5,694 nt of DNA. Origin: an uncultured Mailhella sp. (lineage in GTDB: Bacteria > Desulfobacterota > Desulfovibrionia > Desulfovibrionales > Desulfovibrionaceae). The stretch covers positions 1-5,694 of the forward strand of contig CAJJMX010000113.1 of the NCBI GenBank assembly GCA_905192935.1, read 5' to 3'. A model generated the notes under the pieces. It was not told the origin of the DNA and searched no databases. It saw nothing but the letters and a program-made list of their open reading frames with translations. The position numbers were made by a program, and so were the translations under genes. This document shows, piece after piece, positions 1 through 5,528 of the stretch (position 1 is the stretch's first letter; every line of letters begins with the position of its first letter).

Positions 1-792
1 GCCTTCCTGATCCTGCGAGGCGGAATAGTCGGCGTGACCGTAGGCGGCGTCGAGCGCAAGGGTGACGGGAGCGAAGGGCTTCCATTCCAGCCCCGTGCCG
101 AAGATCATGACATCGGCGCGGCCGGTGCCGGTCATGTTGCCCTGCTCGCTCACGATGTCGGGATTATAGCGCTCGCCGTTCTCGTGCCTGAAGTCGCCTC
201 TGGTCCCGTACAGCGCCCAGGGCGACACGGTGAACGTCTCAAAGGAGGCGTTGCCCACGAGTCCGAAAAGATCGTACTTGGGCGCATGGATGTCGGCCCT
301 GTCGCCCGAGCGGTTCGCCCCGCGGGAGATGCGCGTCCAGAAGCCCGTCAGATTATAGCGCTCGGCAAAGGGCACGGAAACCACCACGCCGTCGGCCACG
401 AAGTCGGCGATCATGGGCGAAACGCTGGCATAGGACGGCAGATCGAAGGCATGACGGCCCATGCGCACCCTGACGTCGGTATTCGGCACGATCCAGTCGA
501 CGTAGGCCTGACGCATGAAGACTTCCTCATTGCGGCCCGTGGTGTCGGAACCCCAGTCGTATTCCCCGACCTGAAGCTGAAAATAGCCCGAAAGGCTCTC
601 GCTCGCGCTGAACGTCATGCCCGTGCGCAGACGCTGGACGGCATAGTCCGTGTTCTTTCCGCGGAAACCCTCGGAGCCGGACTGGAACTGAAAGAGATAT
701 TCGCCGTCCATTTTCACGTCGACGGCGGAAGCGGGGCCGGAAGCGGCCGTGACCATGGCGGCCGCAAAAAGAAGAGTGACAAGCTTTTTCAT
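1..792 (-). CDS. Outer membrane porin, Desulfovibrionaceae homotrimeric type (porin 1, 3' end outside window)
   Basis: Only the N-terminal 264 codons are present; the gene runs off the left edge. Residues 1-23 form a Sec signal peptide (MKKL, hydrophobic core, cleavage after A-S-A), and the mature protein starts V-D-V-K-M-D-G. The rest has the alternating aromatic and polar pattern of beta strands (YLFQFQ, GYFQLQ, VSPWALYG, LEWKPF). It aligns with porin 2 at 2281-3576 with about 188 identities over 264 residues (hand count), so it is a tandem paralogue. Residues 105-144 are nearly invariant between the two; residues about 195-224 differ most and carry 5 extra residues here. The ATG at 792 is chosen because it gives the signal peptide and matches the porin 2 start; GGGAAA at 800-805 is a modest Shine-Dalgarno. 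It should act as a trimeric beta-barrel diffusion pore. Family assignment is by resemblance; substrate preference cannot be read. Confidence 0.9.
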   Translation of the reverse strand, partial: MKKLVTLLFAAAMVTAASGPASAVDVKMDGEYLFQFQSGSEGFRGKNTDYAVQRLRTGMTFSASESLSGYFQLQVGEYDWGSDTTGRNEEVFMRQAYVDWIVPNTDVRVRMGRHAFDLPSYASVSPMIADFVADGVVVSVPFAERYNLTGFWTRISRGANRSGDRADIHAPKYDLFGLVGNASFETFTVSPWALYGTRGDFRHENGERYNPDIVSEQGNMTGTGRADVMIFGTGLEWKPFAPVTLALDAAYGHADYSASQDQEG

Positions 793-812
793 TCGTCGAT
801 TTCCCGAATGTT

Positions 813-830
813 TGACCGCCGCTGCGGTCA
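813..830 (-). promoter_or_regulatory. 5' leader hairpin of porin 1
   Basis: Positions 813-819 and 824-830 form a perfect 7-bp stem (TGACCGC/GCGGTCA) with a 4-nt loop, 20 nt upstream of the porin 1 start codon and inside its predicted long leader. It has no U-run after it, so it is not a terminator. It could stabilise the mRNA or tune translation, which is inference. The porin 2 leader has no equally strong counterpart. Confidence 0.4.
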
Positions 831-923
831 TTTCAGCGCCACATCGCAGGAACGTTCTCCGGCCCCTCAGCCTTTGCCCGCGCTCTCACCCGTTGCGAAG
901 TGTCCATACGCAGGGCCAAATTC

Positions 924-963
924 TCCCAAAATAATACGTCTGTCAAGTTAATTGAAAAAGAAT
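924..963 (-). promoter_or_regulatory. Promoter/operator block of porin 1, shared with porin 2
   Basis: Read on the minus strand, this block contains CTTTTTCA (minus strand of 953-960), 6 nt, then TTGACAG (940-946), one variable base, and CGTATTATTTT followed by GGGA ending at 924. The same arrangement precedes porin 2 at 3701-3743 in otherwise unalike surroundings. TTGACA is a perfect sigma-70 -35, but the hexamer 17 nt downstream (GAATTT) is a poor -10. Alternatively TATTAT (931-936) is the -10, with a poor TTTTTC as -35, and TTGACAG lies between as an activator or operator site. Either reading gives an untranslated leader of more than 100 nt. The AT-rich DNA at about 947-985 could act as an UP element. 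That it is regulatory is fairly secure; the exact hexamers are not. Confidence 0.65.
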
Positions 964-987
964 TTCATTTTTATTTAAAACGTTGTA

Positions 988-1012
988 CGTCCGTCCCGAC
1001 AAAGGACGGACG
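988..1012. repeat. 9-bp perfect inverted repeat upstream of the porin 1 promoter
   Basis: CGTCCGTCC at 988-996 pairs with GGACGGACG at 1004-1012 around a 7-nt loop (CGACAAA). It sits just upstream of the AT-rich island preceding the porin 1 promoter block, at the edge of the GC-rich spacer. It lacks a T-run on either side, so it does not look like an intrinsic terminator. It could be a binding site or the first member of a degenerate GTCC...GGAC hairpin series running to about 1307. Confidence 0.55.
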
Positions 1013-1041
1013 AGGGGGAACGGAGGAGAAGGCCCGGGGGA

Positions 1042-1121
1042 GCACGGTCCGCCCTGAGTCTGGAGGAGGGACGAAGATTGCGGCGGGCGAGAGGCGAAAT
1101 CTCCGCAGGCACGGTCCGCCC
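1042..1121. repeat. Pair of 13-bp direct repeats in a degenerate repeat
   Basis: GCACGGTCCGCCC occurs at 1042-1054 and again at 1109-1121, 67 bp apart. Similarity continues for about 25 nt beyond each copy, through G-rich sequence into a shared GACGAAG-like end (about 1071 and 1139). This suggests an old tandem duplication blurred by substitutions. A looser relative (CACGGTCC) recurs near 1458. Confidence 0.5.
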
Positions 1122-1283
1122 CGCGCCGGGGGAGGGAGACGAAGCCGAGACCGAAGACATGTCCATTCCGGCCGAGCGCGCCCCGCGTCAGGAGGTGGGG
1201 ACGGAGGCGCGCGCCCCGACTGTCCGCGCGGGGACGGAGGTGGGACGGAGGCGTCCACGATCAACGGCTCCGGCGCGCGGAAA

Positions 1284-1307
1284 GTCCACCCCGTGTCGGA
1301 GGTGGAC
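1284..1307. repeat. 7-bp inverted repeat of the GTCC...GGAC type
   Basis: GTCCACC at 1284-1290 pairs with GGTGGAC at 1301-1307 around a 10-nt loop. Together with 988-1012 and weaker GTCC/GGAC pairs between them it forms a loose series of similar small hairpins in the purine-rich half of the spacer. Function unknown. Confidence 0.4.
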
Positions 1308-1335
1308 GGAGCCTTGCCCCTTCGTTTGAGCGGCG

Positions 1336-1362
1336 CCGGGCGTAGGGGGGGGGGACGCCCGG
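1336..1362. repeat. 8-bp hairpin with a ten-G loop at the compositional switch
   Basis: CCGGGCGT at 1336-1343 pairs perfectly with ACGCCCGG at 1355-1362. The 11-nt loop is one A followed by ten consecutive G (1345-1354). It lies where the plus strand changes from purine-rich to pyrimidine-rich. The G-tract is prone to slippage and could favour unusual structure. No terminator-like T-run follows. Confidence 0.5.
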
Positions 1363-1390
1363 ACACGAAGCGCACGCCCCCCGACGGCGA

Positions 1391-1594
1391 GACGCCCTGC
1401 GGGGAACATGCGCTTTGTCCCCCTCTCCTCGCCCATCGCTGCGCCGGGCCCCTTGTCACGGTCCCCGACGCCCTTCCCTGTCGCCGGCAGCACTCGGACG
1501 GCGGGGCCAGCCCCGTCTCGCGGCACAGACGCCCTTCTTTCGCCCCCCCCAGGGAGGCACGCCCCCCCTGCCGATACCATGACGCCCTGCGGGG
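1391..1594. repeat. Pair of 14-bp direct repeats with intermediate partial copies
   Basis: GACGCCCTGCGGGG is present at 1391-1404 and exactly repeated at 1581-1594. The shorter core GACGCCCT also appears at 1467 and 1528, giving four copies in about 200 bp. The spacing (76, 61, 53) is irregular, so this is not a CRISPR-like array but a degenerate interspersed repeat. Confidence 0.45.
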
Positions 1595-1676
1595 GAAAAC
1601 AGGCTCCGCGCCTTCTCATCCCCGCACGGCTCCGTGCCTGACGCTGCCCCGGCCGGGAACTTCTCCCCTCTTCGCT

Positions 1677-1712
1677 CCCGGCGCTCTTCCCGGGTCCGGC
1701 GCTTCTTCCGGG
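1677..1712. repeat. Imperfect tandem duplication of an 18-bp unit
   Basis: Positions 1677-1694 and 1695-1712 are adjacent 18-bp units matching at 14 positions; both share CCGGCGCT and end in CCGGG. The first unit can also fold (CCCGG/CCGGG, 8-nt loop). Just downstream TCCGGGCTGT is repeated at 1707-1716 and 1721-1730. This is direct evidence of local duplication in the spacer. Confidence 0.45.
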
Positions 1713-2210
1713 CTGTTTCCTCCGGGCTGTCGCCCGGCGCGTCCGCGGCCTCGCTTTCTGACTTCCGTCCGATGCTCCTTCCGCGGAGCGCCCGTCCCCA
1801 CATCAGAAAATGCCCGTCCGGCGTGACGCGCTTCTGCGCCGCCCCGCCCGATGACAGCGGCCCGCCGCGAAGGCTCCGACCTCCCCTTCCCGGGATCCCG
1901 GTCCGCCCGGCACATCCGCCTCCCCGGCAGGCCTCCCGCTCTCCCGTCCAGTACGACTCTCCCCGTCTGTCCCGGCTCCCCTCAAAAAAAATCCTCCCCC
2001 GCGCAAGGACGCGCCCCCATCCTGCACGGCTCCCCCTGTCCGTCGGGCTCGCCCGCAAAAACAACATCCCCCCAAAAAAGACGGGAGCCCCCCGCCTGCA
2101 CGCCGCATCGTTGCCGTGAGCCGCTTCGGGGCAAGGCCGGACATGCTCCCGCCTGCACGCAGTGTCGGAAACGCCCGCTTTTCCCGCCCCTTCTCCCGGG
2201 CTTTTCCCAC

Positions 2211-2244
2211 AAAAAAACGCGCGACGGAAAACCATCGCGCGTTT
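2211..2244 (-). terminator. Intrinsic terminator of porin 2
   Basis: On the minus strand, 2232-2244 and 2215-2227 form a 12-of-13-bp GC-rich stem with one mismatch and a 4-nt loop. It runs directly into a T-run made by the seven A residues at 2211-2217 of the plus strand. It begins 36 bp past the porin 2 stop codon in the correct orientation. Porin 2 is therefore transcribed separately from porin 1, which lies further along the same strand. Confidence 0.92.
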
Positions 2245-2280
2245 CATGTTCAAGCGGCCGGGATGCCGTGCCGCGGGGAA

Positions 2281-3576
2281 TTAGAACTTGTATTCAAAGT
2301 GCAGAGCAGCACGCCAGTCGTCGTCAAACTTCTGGTTGCCGCGGTCGTGAGAGGCCGAGGTATCGAAGTCTTCGATGATGTAGGCGAGTTCCAGAGCGGC
2401 GGTCAGATTCTTGTAGATCTGATAGGTGGAAAGCAGGTCGAATTCCACGGCGGAGTCGTCGACGGTGAGGTAGTTGTAACCGTTGCCGTAGCCGCCGTTG
2501 TACTTGCTGTTGGTGCCGCCGATGTAGGTGACGCTGAAGTCATGAGAGAGGTCGCTGATGAAGGACATGCCGTTCAACTGCGCGCTCACGCCCCAGGTGC
2601 CGCCGAAGCTGCAGCGATGACCGCCGATGGGGCCGAAGGTGTTGTCGAAGTAGGTGCTGGTGCCGTTGAAGTCGCCGTAGATGATCGGAATCTGACCGGA
2701 ATTCTCGGGACGACCCTTCTTGTCGCCGGAGGCATACCAGCCCATGATGGCGGGTTCGGCGAAGTCGAGGGCATAGGCGGCCTTGCCCACGGCGTACCAG
2801 CCTTCCTGATCATGGGAGTCGGAATAGTGGGAGCGGCCGTAGGCCACGTCGAGGGCGAGGGTGACGGGATCGAAGGGCTTCCATTCCATGCCGGCGCCGA
2901 AGATCATGATGTTGGCGCGACCGGCGCCGCTGATGTTGCCCTGAGCGGTGAGGTTGGAGGGTTCGAAGCCTTCGGCATCGCCCTTGGAGCCGTAGATGGC
3001 CCAGGGAGACACGGTGAGACCGTCAAAGGCGGCGTTGCCCACAAGGCCGAACAGGTCATACTTGGGGGCATTGACATCGGTGACATCGCCCAGACCGTTG
3101 GCGCCGCGGGCCATGCGGGTCCAGAAGCCGGTCACGTTGTAGCGGTCGGCGAAGGGCACGGAAACCACCACGCCGTCGGCCACGAGGTCGGCGATCATGG
3201 GAGAAACGCTGGCGTAGGAAGGCAGATCGAAGGCATGACGGCCCATGCGCACCTTGATGTCGGTGTTCGGCACGAGCCAGTCGATGTACATCTGACGCAT
3301 GGTCACATCGACGCTGTTGCCGGTGGTGTCGGAACCCCAGTCGTAGGTTCCGGCCTGAAGCTGCAGATAGCCGGAAAGGTTCTCATTGGCAATGAAGGTC
3401 ATGCCGATACGCAGACGCTGAATGGCATAGTCGGTGTTCTGACCGTGGAAGCCTTCGGAGCCGGTCTGGAACTGGAACTGATATCTGCCGTCCATCTTGA
3501 CGTCGACAGCGGAGGCAGGAGCGTAAGCAGCCGCGACCATGCCGGCCGCAAGCAGAAGAGTGGTGAGCTTTTTCAT
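2281..3576 (-). CDS. Outer membrane porin, Desulfovibrionaceae homotrimeric type (porin 2, complete)
   Basis: The protein has 431 residues. Residues 1-23 are a Sec signal peptide with the cleavage motif A-S-A, giving a mature barrel of about 408 residues starting V-D-V-K-M-D-G. Alternating beta-strand segments run throughout, and the end L-H-F-E-Y-K-F is a classic C-terminal beta-signal (terminal Phe, aromatic at -3) recognised by the BAM machinery. One Cys occurs late in the barrel (G-H-R-C-S-F). The reading frame stays open 32 codons upstream, but the ATG at 3576 is chosen because it begins the signal peptide, matches porin 1 and has GGAAAG-like purines (3579-3587) in front. It should be a trimeric diffusion porin, related to abundant porins such as DVU0799 of D. 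vulgaris (from memory). Porin 1 is its tandem paralogue; each has its own promoter block, and an intrinsic terminator follows this gene at 2211-2244. Confidence 0.95.
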   Translation of the reverse strand: MKKLTTLLLAAGMVAAAYAPASAVDVKMDGRYQFQFQTGSEGFHGQNTDYAIQRLRIGMTFIANENLSGYLQLQAGTYDWGSDTTGNSVDVTMRQMYIDWLVPNTDIKVRMGRHAFDLPSYASVSPMIADLVADGVVVSVPFADRYNVTGFWTRMARGANGLGDVTDVNAPKYDLFGLVGNAAFDGLTVSPWAIYGSKGDAEGFEPSNLTAQGNISGAGRANIMIFGAGMEWKPFDPVTLALDVAYGRSHYSDSHDQEGWYAVGKAAYALDFAEPAIMGWYASGDKKGRPENSGQIPIIYGDFNGTSTYFDNTFGPIGGHRCSFGGTWGVSAQLNGMSFISDLSHDFSVTYIGGTNSKYNGGYGNGYNYLTVDDSAVEFDLLSTYQIYKNLTAALELAYIIEDFDTSASHDRGNQKFDDDWRAALHFEYKF

Positions 3577-3700
3577 GACTTCTTTCCAAAAATTTTTACC
3601 GCAAACACGGTTTTTCAAAATTCCGCCCCGCCCTGTTCGAGGCTTCGGCCGTTGCGGCGACCGGCTCTGCACGAAGCGTACAAATTACTCTACAGGTTTT

Positions 3701-3743
3701 TCCCAAAAATAATACGACTGTCAACCTACGTGAAAAAAAGATT
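3701..3743 (-). promoter_or_regulatory. Promoter/operator block of porin 2, shared with porin 1
   Basis: The minus strand carries a CTTTTT-type tract ending in CA (3731-3740), 6 nt, then TTGACAG (3718-3724), a variable base, and CGTATTATTTTT with GGGA ending at 3701. Within the TTGACA-to-GGGA core it differs from the porin 1 copy (924-946) only by one substitution and one extra T in the T-run. Distances from TTGACA to the start codon are also alike (142 nt here, 148 nt for porin 1). As at porin 1, either TTGACA is the -35 with a weak -10, or TATTAT (3709-3714) is the -10. AT-rich DNA at about 3725-3780 lies upstream. Confidence 0.65.
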
Positions 3744-4487
3744 AATGAACGATGAAAAAACTGCGACGTTTTTGTTTTGCGCGAGGCGCGGACGGTCCAA
3801 AAAAGCGCGCTCCCCGTTTCTTTCCGGCCTCATCCCGACCTGCCGCGACGAAGATCGGGCAGAAACGACACAAAAAAGAAGCGTCTGTCCTTCCCCCGAC
3901 CGGCGCAGCCTGAAGAACACACCTCAGGAAATAAATCACAAACCTCCAAAACGCCCGAACCACAGGCCCCGGACAGGAAAAAAAGCTCCGCCGACGGGGG
4001 AAAAAAACATCCGGAGCGCGGTCAAAAATTTTTCCAGCGCGGCAAAACGACGGCTCCTGGCCCCTGCCGCCGCGCGTCTCTGCTCTCTCCCGCCCTCTTT
4101 GCGTCCCCGGAGGGAGGCGCTCTGTCCATGCCGACAAACAAAAGACGGCGGAACCGCCCCTCCCCCGCCTGACGGTCTTCCCCCTCCCCAAAAACGCACG
4201 GAGCGCTGAAAGCTCTGCACGTCGAAAAAGGATCCGCCCCCGGCGTCCCGCCCCTTCGTTATCCGCAGCCCGGCACAAAACCGGCAAACGGTCCGCATGG
4301 ATCTGACTCCTGATTCCCTGGAAAACGGCATCCCGTCCCCTCGCGTCCCTGCCGCTCACCCGTCGCGCACCTTTCTCCCGCACTCTCATCCCGCCACGGC
4401 CGAAGCCGTCAGGTCCGGCAAGCCCCCCCTTCTCCGTTCCTGCTTTTTCTCCGGCGTCCCGCCCCTCTCCGGCCGGGCGCCGGACAC
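3744..4487. other. Gene-free stretch upstream of porin 2
   Basis: I see no credible gene on either strand. Long open frames exist but give low-complexity Arg/Pro/Ser-rich products without domains, start signals or a signal peptide. The stretch begins AT-rich next to the porin 2 promoter, is dotted with A-runs of 5-7 nt between about 3796 and 4030, and then becomes GC- and pyrimidine-rich. An imperfect inverted repeat (CCCGA...TCGGG) lies near 3835-3866. One possible minus-strand terminator is listed separately at 3978-4017. Confidence 0.55.
3978..4017 (-). terminator. Possible minus-strand intrinsic terminator
   Basis: On the minus strand GCTCCG (plus positions 4012-4017) pairs with CGGAGC (3985-3990), followed at once by seven T (A-run at 3978-3984). 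The loop is 21 nt, larger than usual, and no gene is visible upstream on that strand, so it may be chance in an A-run-rich region. Confidence 0.3.
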
Positions 4488-4518
4488 AAAAAAAGACCAT
4501 GCCGCAATGACATGGTCT
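4488..4518 (-). terminator. Intrinsic terminator on the minus strand, no assigned gene
   Basis: AGACCATG at 4494-4501 pairs perfectly with CATGGTCT at 4511-4518 around a 9-nt loop. Read on the minus strand the stem is followed by seven T (A-run at 4488-4494), the standard rho-independent layout. On the plus strand there is no U-run, so it does not serve a plus-strand gene. The only sequence able to feed it is the minus strand between it and the nuclease gene (or antisense transcription through that gene), where I find no credible coding region. Confidence 0.65.
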
Positions 4519-4728
4519 CTGAAATTCATGGTGGGTCGTGTACGGTTCAAACGCGCGGCACTCTGCCTGACAGGCTGTCTTTCTGCAAGCTGTCACTTGG
4601 GAATTATCACTTGTTTTCAGCTTTCAGCATGTCCGGGGCATGGCCAAAGCGGGGTAAACCTGCGCCCTCCAGGTATGTCCCTAAAAAAAATCAGAGTGAA
4701 GCTTCGGGAAGTCGGGCATGATGGAATC
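4519..4728. other. Upstream region of the nuclease gene
   Basis: A 210-bp stretch between the minus-strand terminator and the endonuclease I start. It must hold the nuclease promoter unless that gene is read from further upstream, but I cannot point to convincing -35/-10 hexamers. Visible structure: TGACAG (4568-4573) and CTGTCA (4590-4595) as a 6-bp inverted repeat, and an adjacent duplicated TTTCAGC (about 4616-4629). A CGGTTCAAAC string near 4543-4552 recalls a tRNA T-loop, but no cloverleaf can be folded around it. Confidence 0.4.
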
Positions 4729-5472
4729 ATGAAACCATTCCTTCTCCCTCTTCTTCTGACCATGGCCCTGTACGGCATGGCGTCGGCGGCAGGAAACGAA
4801 ACCAACGAGTCATTCACAAAGGCCAAGAGACTGCTTGAGCGCGAAGTGTACGCCGATCACCGCGTGACCGTGTACTGCGGCTACGAGTTCGACGAAGAGA
4901 AGCGCATCTGTCTGCCCGCAGGCTTCACCACGGACAAGCACAAGGCGCGGGCCGAGCGCATGGAGTGGGAGCACGCCGTGCCCGCCGAGAACTTCGGCCG
5001 CGCTTTCGCGGCATGGCGCGAAGGTGCGCCCGTATGCGTGGACAGCAAGGGAAAGCCCTACAAGGGCCGCAGGTGCGCGGAAAAGGCCAGCCGTGAATAT
5101 CGGCTCATGCAGGCCGACATGTACAATCTTTTCCCTGCCGTGGGAGCCGTGAACGCCGTGCGCAGCAACAAACAGTATTCGGAACTCCCCGGCGTCCCTT
5201 CCGCCTTCGGCACCTGCCCGGCCAAGGTGGACGGCAACCGCTTTGAACCGCCGCAGCAGGTCAAGGGAGAGCTTGCCCGCGCCGGTCTCTACATGGAGCA
5301 GGAATATCCAGAATTTCGCCTCAGCCGCCAGCAGAAAAAGCTGTTTGAAGCATGGAGCAGGCAGGACCCCGTGGACGCATGGGAGTGCACGCGCACGCGC
5401 AGGATAGAGAAATTACAAGGCAACGAGAACAGCGTGGTCAAGAAGCTGTGCACAGACGCCGGGCTGTGGTGA
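4729..5472 (+). CDS. endA: Secreted endonuclease I (EndA/Vvn/Dns family)
   Basis: The protein has 247 residues. Residues 1-20 are a signal peptide ending A-S-A, so the mature enzyme is periplasmic or secreted. Family members cut DNA (often also RNA) non-specifically with a beta-beta-alpha-metal active site. Here the signature W-E-H-A-V-P (80-85) supplies Glu81 as metal ligand and His82 as general base, and D-M-Y-N-L-F-P-A-V-G (130-139) supplies the metal-binding Asn133. V-N-A-V-R-S-N (141-147), L-S-R-Q-Q (198-202), P-V-D-A-W-E-C-T-R (214-222) and L-Q-G-N-E-N (229-234) also match Vvn and E. coli EndA as I recall them. Length is normal. The frame is open 144 codons upstream, but only the ATG at 4729 begins the signal peptide; its Shine-Dalgarno is weak. 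Mature cysteines number seven (50, 61, 103, 116, 163, 220, 241), against eight in Vvn. Roles may include nucleotide scavenging or clearing DNA taken up or released. Confidence 0.93.
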   Translation: MKPFLLPLLLTMALYGMASAAGNETNESFTKAKRLLEREVYADHRVTVYCGYEFDEEKRICLPAGFTTDKHKARAERMEWEHAVPAENFGRAFAAWREGAPVCVDSKGKPYKGRRCAEKASREYRLMQADMYNLFPAVGAVNAVRSNKQYSELPGVPSAFGTCPAKVDGNRFEPPQQVKGELARAGLYMEQEYPEFRLSRQQKKLFEAWSRQDPVDAWECTRTRRIEKLQGNENSVVKKLCTDAGLW

Positions 5473-5477
5473 CTTTC

Positions 5478-5497
5478 CCTTGAGGCACAAGGATTTT
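5478..5497 (+). terminator. Weak hairpin after the nuclease gene
   Basis: CCTTG (5478-5482) pairs with CAAGG (5488-5492) around a 5-nt loop, followed by ATTTT. It starts 5 nt after the stop codon. A 5-bp stem with four T is marginal, so it may only partly reduce read-through into the next gene. Confidence 0.25.
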
Positions 5498-5512
5498 AAC
5501 GCTAGCCTCGCC

Positions 5513-5520
5513 GGAGGAGG
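5513..5520 (+). promoter_or_regulatory. Strong ribosome binding site of the last gene
   Basis: GGAGGAGG, ending 8 nt before the ATG at 5529, is a near-ideal anti-16S match and fixes the start of the following gene. CCTC at 5506-5509 can pair with GAGG at 5514-5517 (4-nt loop), which would hide part of the site; whether this matters is unknown. An ATG at 5521 directly after the site opens only a three-codon frame (M-G-L-stop) overlapping the real start. Confidence 0.75.
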
Positions 5521-5528
5521 ATGGGACT

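Larger units (their letters stand above)
964..2210. other. Gene-free GC-rich spacer with strand-asymmetric composition
   Basis: About 1.2 kb between the promoter of porin 1 and the terminator of porin 2. Several reading frames are open on both strands, but the products are Arg/Gly/Pro/Ser-rich, lack recognisable domains, overlap each other in different frames and mostly lack a credible Shine-Dalgarno, so I call no gene. The plus strand is about two-thirds purine at 1021-1080 and about two-thirds pyrimidine at 1621-1680 (hand counts), with the change near 1340-1400. The stretch is full of short degenerate direct repeats and small inverted repeats, the clearest of which are listed separately. 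Possible explanations are slippage-driven expansion, a decayed gene, or structured RNA. Confidence 0.6.

Noticed and set aside
34..951. Plus-strand open frame of 305 codons
   Set aside because: Antisense to porin 1 and its leader, with the same mirror-type product as the frame opposite porin 2.
1391..1594. Repeated GACGCCCT as a possible CRISPR-like array
   Set aside because: The repeats are short, spacings irregular (76, 61, 53 bp), flanks degenerate, and no cas genes are present.
900..2253. Several long open frames in the GC-rich spacer, e.g. 900-1826 plus and 1456-2253 minus
   Set aside because: They overlap each other in conflicting frames and give Arg/Gly/Pro-rich products without domains. 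High GC makes stop codons rare, so length alone is not evidence.
2116..4209. Plus-strand open frame of 697 codons, the longest in the window
   Set aside because: It is antisense to porin 2 over its whole length, and its product in that part is a V/G/H-rich mirror of porin codons. The minus-strand reading has a signal peptide, beta-signal and terminator, so this frame is open only because porin 2 codon choice avoids stops on the other strand.
3742..4596. Minus-strand open frame with a Cys-rich start that could look like a zinc-binding peptide
   Set aside because: The terminator hairpin at 4488-4518 lies inside it, the remainder is low-complexity, and no convincing ribosome binding site precedes it.
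4521..4620. CGGTTCAAAC resembling a tRNA T-loop
   Set aside because: The flanking bases do not form the T stem, and no acceptor, D or anticodon arms can be found on either strand.
4297..4728. 144-codon N-terminal extension of the nuclease
   Set aside because: The extension crosses a terminator hairpin and has no family similarity. The internal ATG at 4729 starts a proper signal peptide and gives the normal family length.
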